Part shown: positions 1 to 7,925 of the stretch, piece by piece | How the letters are laid out: each line of letters begins with the position of its first letter | How positions within the stretch are numbered: position 1 is the first letter of the stretch | Source of the DNA: Gracilariopsis chorda | Taxonomy: Eukaryota > Rhodophyta > Florideophyceae > Gracilariales > Gracilariaceae | Direction: 5' to 3' | DNA length: 64,000 nt | NCBI GenBank assembly: GCA_003194525.1 | Contig: NBIV01000024.1 | Location: 372,001 to 436,000, forward strand | Made by a program: the position numbers and the translations under genes | Notes under the pieces: generated by a model | The model's database searches: none | Told to the model about the DNA's origin: nothing | What the model saw: only the letters and a program-made list of their open reading frames with translations

Positions 1-622
1 TCACTCCCACAACGAACATGGAAAAGAACTGAACAGCGCTGGTAACTTTGTCACCGATTCCTCCCTGAATCAAATTGACGTCACCTGCGACTCGAGCAGT
101 TAGCTCGCCACCATCCTCTTGACCGTACCACGTGAAGTCTTGACTCAACAATGATTCGAAGTACATATGTCTTAGTCGGGCGGAAATCCCTTGCGCGACA
201 ACCATCTGGAAGCGAACTTGTATGAGACTTGTAACGAAGGCGACTCCGCCCAACACCAGAAACCATTTCGCAACAGATCCAACCTGTTCGGTAACTTGTT
301 CCAAGATGTCACTGCTCGCTGGATTTGATGATGCGTCTTGAAACTCATCGATGATACCTCCAAACAGAATCGTGAACACAGGCATCAGCGAACCATGAAT
401 AATGGCTGATATACAGGCAATGGCCATGTACACCTTCTCACCCCTGGTTGCATGTCGGAATAACTGAACGAACTTGACCGGGGGGTGCTTCTGTTCTTTC
501 TGCGCCGCGGCTTTCGCTTTATCCCCCTTCTTAAACCTTGAAAAAAAAGACCTCTTGCGGTTTTCTCCCGAGGATGTATTCGGTTCGGATGGGGTAGACG
601 TGCCATTTACCTCATCAGCCAT
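1..622 (-). CDS. ABCB/MDR-type ABC transporter, N-terminal part (runs off left edge)
   Basis: This is the N-terminal 207 residues of a full-length or half-size ABC exporter of the B (P-glycoprotein/MDR) class. The frame is open from the ATG at 622 to base 1, and an in-frame TAG lies just upstream of the ATG, which fixes the start. After a ~45-residue basic, Ser/Lys-rich cytosolic leader comes TM1 (about residues 64-92, VYMAIACISAIIHG...), a loop, TM2 (about 118-138) and the first intracellular loop. That loop carries QDFTWYGQEDGGELTARV followed by DVNLIQGGIGDKV, the hallmark coupling-helix region of P-glycoprotein-like exporters (family knowledge). The nucleotide-binding domains would lie to the left, outside the window. 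Substrate cannot be inferred. It could be one of many MDR paralogues; the class call is firm. Confidence 0.88.
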   Translation of the reverse strand, partial: MADEVNGTSTPSEPNTSSGENRKRSFFSRFKKGDKAKAAAQKEQKHPPVKFVQLFRHATRGEKVYMAIACISAIIHGSLMPVFTILFGGIIDEFQDASSNPASSDILEQVTEQVGSVAKWFLVLGGVAFVTSLIQVRFQMVVAQGISARLRHMYFESLLSQDFTWYGQEDGGELTARVAGDVNLIQGGIGDKVTSAVQFFSMFVVGV

Positions 623-1338
623 GACGAAAAGAGGCTATGAAAAATGCCAAAGTCCGAGGTTTTGCCCGCACGTCTCGGCCCCGCTCCGTTCAGAGGTTAT
701 GGTTACAGCGACACGCCTCTCAGAAGGAGAATGTGCACCAAACGGGTATGTGCTGGCGTTTAGAAGTAGACTAGACCTCTGGTAAGTTACGCTAGGCAAG
801 TCGACAGTGATACGTTCAGTGGGAAGCACAAGAGCTTCCTCAAGCTGGTCGTCGAATGTGGGATCGCGTAGAAGAAGCTTATATAAGCTCGAGTATCTGG
901 GTAAAAACCTGTACCAAGGGTATCGTTGGTGTTCGGAGCCGAAGTTGAGAGAAGATGTCACTCTCCGGCTTGTGATTCATCCTGCGGTGTGTCCAAGTTG
1001 TACAGTACAACAGTCAACGTGGGAGTTAACGAACGTTTTTTGGAGTAATCGAAAACGATGATAATGCAAGGGTAGCGGAATAGCGGAATCGTTGAAACTG
1101 CAAGCTCCATTGAGGATCCTGGATACAAGGGTAACGGGTTATATGCGATGGCCGCAACGTTGGTGTGGCGTTCTTGCGACGCGTGAAAGTCTTCGGCAAC
1201 CAATAGGGAATACAATAATGGCACTATCTGCCGTCTCTTCTGTCACAAAGCTGACCAAGACACGTTGATACGGACTCCCAAGTTGGAGTACGTAACGTCA
1301 TACGCTTTTCTGAGTCTCCAAAGCGTATGAAGATAGTA

Positions 1339-1358
1339 TACCAAGGGTACCTTTGGTA
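1339..1358. repeat. GTACC/GGTAC palindromic motif
   Basis: TACCAAGGGTACCTTTGGTA is a near-perfect palindrome with three GTACC/GGTAC half-sites. It belongs to a recurring intergenic motif family in this window. Function unknown. Confidence 0.6.
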
Positions 1359-1995
1359 CAGTATGTGGACATCAGGCTTCCTCTGGTATGAACGACATCT
1401 GCGGCAGAAAAAGTCTGTCAGCCACCACCGCAACCTTCACATCTCTGACAGATTCTTCCTGTTTCTCAGTCCGTCCGAGTCGGACGGTCTGACACCAATG
1501 AACGAAGCGTGGTCATTGATGATGAATCATCAACATGGCGCATTCCACTTATCTTTGAAGTTATGATAGTGCATTCCAGCTTCCTTCTGCCATTGCCCAC
1601 CCACACCTCGAGCGTCCTTGCGTTGCATTTCTGATGAAGTCGTTCTGTTTCAGTACCTTTGTCATTCACTCTCTGAAGAAGAGAGGGCCACTCCTTGTGC
1701 TGCTGTGTGAAAGAGTTGGCAGATGCATTTAGTCTACCCTTCATAATCTCAAAAAACGAATGATGTGCCTAGTTCTGCAATGCCAAGCTTTACGGTTGGC
1801 TACTACCCTTCGTAACCTTGAAATGCTGTGAGGAATAGCATGTAACACGAATGGTTCAATATAGACCACAACGCGTTATACTATCCGTCGTGCTGTGACG
1901 AACTTCCTACTGTGGGGCTCAGAGAAGAAAGAAACGAATGCGCCATCTGGCCTGCCTTGCCAACTGAGCCCTCACAACAAGGATAAGTTCATCTC

Positions 1996-2036
1996 TTCTT
2001 CTTCTTCTTCTTCTTTATGGGCGCACATTGTCTAAT
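1996..2036 (-). mobile_element. LINE-type 3' end with (GAA)n tail
   Basis: On the minus strand ATTAGACAATGTGCGCCCAT leads into a (GAA)n tract that occupies about 1996-2015. The same terminus recurs at 7655-7686, where it is flanked by a 12-bp duplication. A related terminus ends the large LINE at 22640-22662. I read it as the 3' end and microsatellite tail of an old non-LTR insertion. No clear duplication is seen here, so the 5' boundary is unknown. Confidence 0.5.
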
Positions 2037-2123
2037 TGCGACGCTGTGGTAGAGCTTATCATAATTCCTTCTCAATCTCTCAACAACTAAGGTTAACCGC
2101 TAGCTACTCCTCGTGAATGACAA

Positions 2124-2153
2124 GCTCTCTCTACCCCGTTACACCAGTCTTTA
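2124..2153 (-). mobile_element. Degenerate LINE 3' end with short GA tail
   Basis: Minus strand reads AGACTGGTGTAACGGGGTAG followed by GAGAG, closely matching the last bases of the LINE at 22640-22660 (AGACTGGTGTACCCGTAAAA followed by (GA)n). A stop codon falls at the same relative place as in that LINE. The upstream minus-strand frame is open to about 2332 but has no ATG and no recognised domain. Confidence 0.45.
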
Positions 2154-3182
2154 ACTCCCGACTCAAAATATTGTTGATGGCTGTTGCTTGCTCCCACCCT
2201 GCTGCAGCCGTGTTACGCTCACTAACTAGTATTCCAAGACGTAGTAGAATGGTACAAAAGTTCTGCGGGGAGACCCGAATGTATAATCCATTTCGTTCTG
2301 GCGCGTTTCGCCTCTTCCAGACTTTGCTCTGCTAATCCTTCCTCAACTCGAGAGAACGCCAGGTAAGGGGTACACCACGACAAGGCGGATTCCATGTACC
2401 TCGTTCGCCCCACCCAGAAGATCTGGTGACATCTTACTCTCCCTTTTCTCTTTTCCCTTGGCGATAAAGGGCGGTAAGATCGGGTTGGGGCCCGTGTGTG
2501 CTGTAGATCTCAGCGTAAGTCCAGAAAAACCCTGTAAAACCATTCAGATCCGTGTACAGGCGGTGTTGTCGCTTCCTAAAATCCCTGGTCTCCGTTGGAG
2601 ACCCATCGCGATCCCGCCAGTTTCCGTGGGAACCTCCATGATCCTTCTGGGAAAAGTTAGGGAAAGGTTGGTAAGATCCGCAGTGTTGCACGTGCCTCGT
2701 CCCTTCTGTTTCGCACAGATAAGCGGGGGTCTTTTTCCGACGCTACCGCCCAGGTCTATAAGTTCATCGAGTTGAATAACGTAGTGCGTCGTAACAGAGC
2801 GCGCGTGAGCCGACGATGAGAAAGACGGACATGGAACTGACGCGTTCGATGAACAGCGTGATGCTCATTAGGAATTGCAAATTATGAGGCGTGAGAAGAT
2901 ATCTAAGTGCATGGGTCCGCGTCCAAACTCACTGGGACTTCGACTGTTATACAGGGTACAAGGGTAACTTATGTCGTCGTTGCGTGTTCGAAACCGAAAC
3001 GAATAGCAGCAAGATGCATTGTAGACAATATATTCTGCAAAAGAGCTGATACCTTTAGCGGCAATCCTAATCGCCCGAAGTCGATAGTAATCCAGTTGCA
3101 GCGCGTCATGATAAAACTCCACCAGATATTGTACACAACTCATGGCACTCTTCTTGGCGTGAAGTATAGACAAACTCAGCAC

Positions 3183-6113
3183 TCAAAACCCCCTGCGCCG
3201 CAGTTGTTCCAGTTCGCTCTTCGCCTTTCGAATCACACTCAGATCCTCCTGTCTCCAGTCAGTTCTTAATTTCTCCCACATATTCTGCCCGTCAGCACCC
3301 TGTACTGTCACAACAGAAGTAGCAGCAATTAGATGCTTTCGAGCTCGTCCTAAAATTGCCTGTTGCTCTGCAGCAGAATGTTCTGAACTTGCGCATTCCG
3401 CCCAACTGGCACAGTGCTTGATCATCAAACGGGCCGCCGTGTAATATGGGTACGGATTAAGTCGTTCCCCAGGCCAATTCTTGTCGAAGTTCGGCGGGCC
3501 GCTTGTTAAAATGTTTTCACAAACTTCAAAACATCGTGCGATTCCCTTGCGAGTCATATCCCCGTTCGGCTCTCGGAAACCGTCTTCGACATCCCGTTTG
3601 AAATGATCAGTAGCGCCACGTGCGGCGGGTTTCGTCTTCCCATTTGTCTTCGGCTTAAAATTTCCTTCGTTGACACCCTGCATACCCCGATCACCACCCT
3701 GGTTTTCCGGTCTCTGCCGCCGCCCGCCGCCCAGCATGCTGAATACACGACCTTTTTCTTTCCTACCCGACGGCCTATCCTCTGTAGAGGACGTATTCTG
3801 AGAGCTTTTACGTCCATTCGATGACGACCCAATCGACTCACCAGTAGATAGGGCGAACGAATGCTGTCTCGTCTGCTTATCGTAAGCCTCCCGCGCCACA
3901 GTTATCCGTTGAATAGCATCCGCATAATGCGCAGGCGGACAGTCTTTCACCTTTGAAAGCAGCTTATCCGAAGCCGGAATATCGGGATCCAGTACTCCTG
4001 CCACTCCCTTTCGCAGAATAACTGCGTACAGCACTTTAGCGTCGGGTATCCCTCCGTCACTCGCTTTGCGAATGTACGATAACGATCGAGCACGATCCTG
4101 GATATTCGTTGAGTCCTCTATATTTGTTTGTGCGTATGTTGGAAACTCATGGGGCAAACCATAATACAACCACCTTCCAACACGAAAGCATGCTCGAAAA
4201 GCACTCTCGTGTGGTATATTGTTACATAGCAACTTCAGCTTTTCCAAACCTTGCACAGCTTCACGAAGATTAGTCGCCGTTTGTACAAGATGCATACCCA
4301 GGTCAAAACTTGCAGGCGGAAAGCCTCGCGCTGCTGCAAATCCTAACCACCCCAGCGCAGTATGCTCACAACGTAGTATGCCCAGGCCACCGGTTCGAAA
4401 AATGCGGCCGATACGCCATATAACTTCCAGCAACTCCAGCTCACCTACTGGTTCCTGCTGCGAAGCTCTCTTGGGCAGTGTTATCGAGGGATTAGTATCG
4501 TCAATTATAACGTGTAATCCCTCCTTTGATATTCTTGAAAGATAGTAAAAGGCTCGCTGATTGCCTCTCAGGGCAGCATGAAGGATGATAGAGAGGATGC
4601 GGGAGCTTGTGGGAGGTGGGTGAATGCTGGGCAATATTGGTATCTGATAAAGAGCAGCAGTTTGTAGCCGGGCAACACAAAGCAACCCTTCTTCGCTCCC
4701 CAGATTGGTGGCTGCTAAGTAGCAGTTGTAGGCGTTCGTCATCGCGTAGTTGTGTGGGTTCACGCCATTTTCTCTTGATAGGCCAATCCCTGCTTGGGCT
4801 TTTTCTCTCCAGTAGTTGCCTAGATGCACGATGGCTTCAGACGCATCTTGAGAGCTTGCCCGCAGCACAGCGCGCAAAGCACACGAGTGAATGGCGGCAG
4901 ATTCTGAGGGGACACCTGCGGGAAAAGTGGATGTAATCGTTCCGGAGGTATGGGGATTGAGTGATATGAACGGCTGGTCAAAGGAGTGTGGCTCCAAATG
5001 GTCTTTATACAAATGAGAGAGCCAGAGATGTATGGTGGACATAGGAAGATGTAAACCGTCAACAACGAGAAAGTGAAGCGGCCATGGGACGTGCTGGAGA
5101 ATCTCTCGATTAGATCTCCAATCATGCGACTCGGTAAAGTCGTAGAGCTCTGAGGCGTAAATCCAGCATAGCAGATTTGCAAAAATAAGCACATCGTCCT
5201 GCGCTCGTGTGAGAGAACCACCGGAAATGGTCGGAGTGTAGTTATGACGAAACGAGAATGTTGTAGGGTTTTCAAGCGGAATTTGAGAGCAGCGTTCGCA
5301 TGAGCGACAGCCGTTCTTCTCGTCAAAGAAATTGAGAACAACTACCGGTTCCAGATGATGACGATGCATGTTTTTAGATGAGCTTGGTTTTAGTCTCAGG
5401 ATCATAGAGGGAGTAAGTCGACCGTGATACCATCTACAGCTGTGCGCAGTTTCCAAGGCTTTAGCGACTTCAAGAAGAACTTCCAAACGCTTCTTTCCAT
5501 AAGGATGATGAAACAAGTGGGGCGACTTTGGGGCTGGGCTCCATATAGGAACAACTCTGCAATCATTGACGAAACGGTGAATGGGAGCGTAATGGTCCTG
5601 GTCCTCGTGCTTGAGCGCTCTGAGGTAAGTCGAGGGGCAGTCCTTTAGAGTCTTGGCACCCAACCAATTGTGACAGGGATTTATGTGGAAACTGTCTCTC
5701 AATTCGACGAAGTTGTCTAGGATTTCGCGTTGCAGATGTAAGATCTTCTCTTGCATATGATTGTTTTGGTACCTTTCGGCGGTCTTTACGACGTCGGTAA
5801 AGAAGTCGCGGCGAGCAGCCAGCCTAACAAACGTGCGCCATGTCAAGGCAGAATTGTCGCCGTTTAGTTCGCGATGAGAATCAGACAGGAAAGGATATTC
5901 GTTTAGAAGCGAGTGAACGGAGTATTCCCGGTTCGCGGCAAACCGACCTGACTGGTTCGCGTCAGTGACCTCCGTGTGACTCTCTCGATCAATAATATAG
6001 GTGAGATCGTGCAAAATGCGACGGGGAGCTCGCACACGGTCAGCCACATCGCGAACGATGGCTATAACATCTGTAACAGCGGCGGCGTCAACGCCGAAGG
6101 GGCCTATCACCAT
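3183..6113 (-). CDS. Protein with degenerate kinase-like region and Sel1 repeats
   Basis: A 976-residue single-exon protein. Residues ~170-375 look like a degenerate protein-kinase fold: AKALETAHSCRWYHGRLTPS resembles the catalytic-loop HGDLKPSNI segment without its catalytic Asp, a short Cys cluster CRSCERC follows, and LTRAQDDVLIFANLL resembles the DVYSFGVLL helix. Residues ~400-690 contain Sel1-type helical repeats such as LGWLGFAAARGFPPASFDLG and SYIRKASDGGIPDAKVLYAV. Residues ~720-830 are basic, Ser/Gly-rich and probably disordered. A helical C-terminus rich in Ala and Arg follows. Kinase-plus-Sel1 proteins are common in algae and protists as scaffolds or signalling adaptors (family knowledge). 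With the catalytic Asp apparently missing I infer a pseudokinase scaffold; its partners are unknown. The start is the first ATG of the frame. Confidence 0.72.
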   Translation of the reverse strand: MVIGPFGVDAAAVTDVIAIVRDVADRVRAPRRILHDLTYIIDRESHTEVTDANQSGRFAANREYSVHSLLNEYPFLSDSHRELNGDNSALTWRTFVRLAARRDFFTDVVKTAERYQNNHMQEKILHLQREILDNFVELRDSFHINPCHNWLGAKTLKDCPSTYLRALKHEDQDHYAPIHRFVNDCRVVPIWSPAPKSPHLFHHPYGKKRLEVLLEVAKALETAHSCRWYHGRLTPSMILRLKPSSSKNMHRHHLEPVVVLNFFDEKNGCRSCERCSQIPLENPTTFSFRHNYTPTISGGSLTRAQDDVLIFANLLCWIYASELYDFTESHDWRSNREILQHVPWPLHFLVVDGLHLPMSTIHLWLSHLYKDHLEPHSFDQPFISLNPHTSGTITSTFPAGVPSESAAIHSCALRAVLRASSQDASEAIVHLGNYWREKAQAGIGLSRENGVNPHNYAMTNAYNCYLAATNLGSEEGLLCVARLQTAALYQIPILPSIHPPPTSSRILSIILHAALRGNQRAFYYLSRISKEGLHVIIDDTNPSITLPKRASQQEPVGELELLEVIWRIGRIFRTGGLGILRCEHTALGWLGFAAARGFPPASFDLGMHLVQTATNLREAVQGLEKLKLLCNNIPHESAFRACFRVGRWLYYGLPHEFPTYAQTNIEDSTNIQDRARSLSYIRKASDGGIPDAKVLYAVILRKGVAGVLDPDIPASDKLLSKVKDCPPAHYADAIQRITVAREAYDKQTRQHSFALSTGESIGSSSNGRKSSQNTSSTEDRPSGRKEKGRVFSMLGGGRRQRPENQGGDRGMQGVNEGNFKPKTNGKTKPAARGATDHFKRDVEDGFREPNGDMTRKGIARCFEVCENILTSGPPNFDKNWPGERLNPYPYYTAARLMIKHCASWAECASSEHSAAEQQAILGRARKHLIAATSVVTVQGADGQNMWEKLRTDWRQEDLSVIRKAKSELEQLRRRGF

Positions 6114-6641
6114 AGGGGTCTAAGGCTTCACTGTTCGTGCTTTATGTGTCTTGTAAATTGCGTCATCAAGTAAACACAGGTTGTGGGCTGAAAAGAATCT
6201 GTCCCAGAGCTCATGACCCGTGGGGAAGAAGGACGAAGACGGCCTGCCTCGGAAAACTCTTGTGTTCCGGGTGGCACACCTGACACATGACGATATTTAC
6301 CAACGGTGCCGTCTGTTACCTTGCACTCAACCCATTTTCGCTCTAGGCACAACGTAGCCTTCCTAGTAACACGTCTGTAGTACAGGGGTATCCCGAGTGA
6401 CGTGCTCCCCCCTTTCTAAGTTAGGTTACTGGTTCCACACTCCAGCCGGATAGGATGTAGCCCTGGGAGCGTGGAATCCCCTGTAGTGTCCTTCGGCTAA
6501 TGAAACTGACATGGGAATCCTGTTGCCAACTGTTGCATCCAGTTTCCCTCGTTTTGAAACAACAGGTGTAACTTTACAACGGTATGGACAACTCTCACCC
6601 ATCCGTTTTCTACACAGTCGAAGTTCCAAAGGCACGAAGGT

Positions 6642-6652
6642 AGATTGCTACC
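6642..6652 (+). repeat. AGATTGCTACC dispersed 11-mer
   Basis: Exact 11-mer also found at 10972, 30390 and 62113, always between genes and usually followed by further ACC/TAACC-rich sequence. About 0.03 copies would be expected by chance in a window this size. Confidence 0.55.
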
Positions 6653-6873
6653 TGCTAACCCGTTAACCCTTGCTACGAATGCTAGACTGTTTAACCCTTC
6701 AATCATCGTCGCCTTACTCATGGTAGTGGGTTCACGGAGGCTTGCAGCACATCCGCCCCTCGTGGCGTAACAGTTAAGGACCTCGTTTGTTCGTTCGTTT
6801 ACCCTTGGTTATAAAATCGCTCAAAAGTGAGAGCCGGAAGACGAGGCAAGTCCCCATCGCTACTACCGTTGGT

Positions 6874-6934
6874 GTGCGCTGTAAGCTTATGTACTGTAGT
6901 GTACTACACTACAGTACATAAGCTTACAGCGCAC
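6874..6934. repeat. 61-bp perfect inverted repeat (30-bp arms, 1-nt spacer)
   Basis: The left arm 6874-6903 (begins GTGCGCTGTAAGCTT) is the exact reverse complement of 6905-6934, with one C between them. Such a structure can extrude as a cruciform or be transcribed into a long hairpin. No flanking duplication or transposase signature is seen. Confidence 0.9.
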
Positions 6935-7115
6935 GCAGTAAACGCATGCCAACGGCCCACCGGTCCCGTCACGGCGCCAACCGGTCTCTCGTACCCTTCG
7001 TAGCAGAGGCAGTGATGAAATCTCTTTCTCTCAAGATAAGTGGGAAGAGCTGAAGGGTTTAGCGTTTTGTCGTAGGCCGTCATCGGGGTCCTGCGGGAGC
7101 ATCAGGCATCTTCAG

Positions 7116-7132
7116 AGGTACCAAAGGTACCT
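7116..7132. repeat. Perfect GTACC palindrome
   Basis: AGGTACCAAAGGTACCT is a 7+3+7 perfect inverted repeat. It is the cleanest member of the intergenic GTACC-N3-GGTAC family. Confidence 0.65.
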
Positions 7133-7642
7133 GTATCTTTGTAAATGATGATGATCGCACACGTACTGACTTTCCCCGTGTTTTCTCGAAATCTCTTTTA
7201 CGCTCTATCAAAGTTAACTGTGGTTACATCCTTTAAGCCCTGTCCATCCCTTGCCCCTTTACGTCTAAGGATGAGGTTCAACTCAAACATCATTCTATGC
7301 AATTGTAAACAGTGATAATCTAAGAGCTGACTAAGAAGCCCAGTAGTGTTATTCATCTGATAGAAGTGCGAAAGGATAACCATTACACCTTGGATCTGGG
7401 TATACGGCGAGCAACGTTATCGAACTTCGATGACCGAAGAACAATGCTTGCCGCGCTCTACTGCACTACTTAGTTCGTCATCGTCATGGATGGAACTCTT
7501 CAGTCCTAGCACAAACTCTTGAACAGCTTTATCAGGTGTATCATACAGCGAAGAGAGCGAAAAAAAAGTTGGCGAATGCACTTATAGCATGGCCTCCTAC
7601 GCATCGGTCTTGCAAATTCCTGTAGAAGAGTACAAGGAGGAG

Positions 7643-7695
7643 AATGGTTCCATGTTGTTGTTCTCTATGGGCGCACATTGTCTAATGGTTCCATG
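7643..7695 (-). mobile_element. Severely truncated LINE-type insertion with 12-bp target-site duplications
   Basis: AATGGTTCCATG occurs exactly at 7643-7654 and again at 7684-7695. Between the two copies lie only 29 bp. On the minus strand these read AGACAATGTGCGCCCATA and then a GAACAACAA tail, the same terminus as at 2016-2036. The 12-bp direct repeats plus a tailed 3' terminus are the signature of target-primed reverse transcription that aborted after about 20 bases of template. Confidence 0.78.
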
Positions 7696-7925
7696 AAGTC
7701 AACTGTTTCAAATTTCTTCCAACAATCTTACGCCTACATATGAGCCCCCTGGACGCAAAAATTCCACTTCAAATCAATACACACTGATTAAAAGTGCAGT
7801 GGTATGCCACTGCGGACATACTTAGTTCCATGCGAAGAGATAAAACTTCGTAGTAGCACCTGTTTTGCGTAGGCTATAGCGACGTTCGACTGTGTTTCTA
7901 TTTGAATGGTGTGACCTCAAGAGAA

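Larger units (their letters stand above)
623..3182. other. Intergenic region with LINE 3'-end remnants and GTACC motifs
   Basis: No convincing gene is seen in this 2.6 kb. It holds palindromic GTACC/GGTAC motifs (about 911 and 1339), two retroelement 3'-end-like sequences on the minus strand (2016-2036 and 2124-2153), and a coding-like but ATG-less open stretch on the minus strand at about 2138-2332. That stretch ends at the second remnant and may be a retroelement fragment. Confidence 0.5.
6114..7925. other. Intergenic region with long palindrome and micro-insertion
   Basis: No gene recognised. It contains a long palindrome (6874-6934), a GTACC palindrome (7116-7132), an AGATTGCTACC repeat (6642-6652) next to CCGTTAACCC runs, and a 29-bp retroelement 3'-end insertion with flanking duplications (7643-7695). 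Confidence 0.5.

Noticed and set aside
4820..5341. 173-aa frame on the same strand as the Sel1 gene
   Set aside because: Out-of-frame shadow inside the 976-aa gene; no domain.
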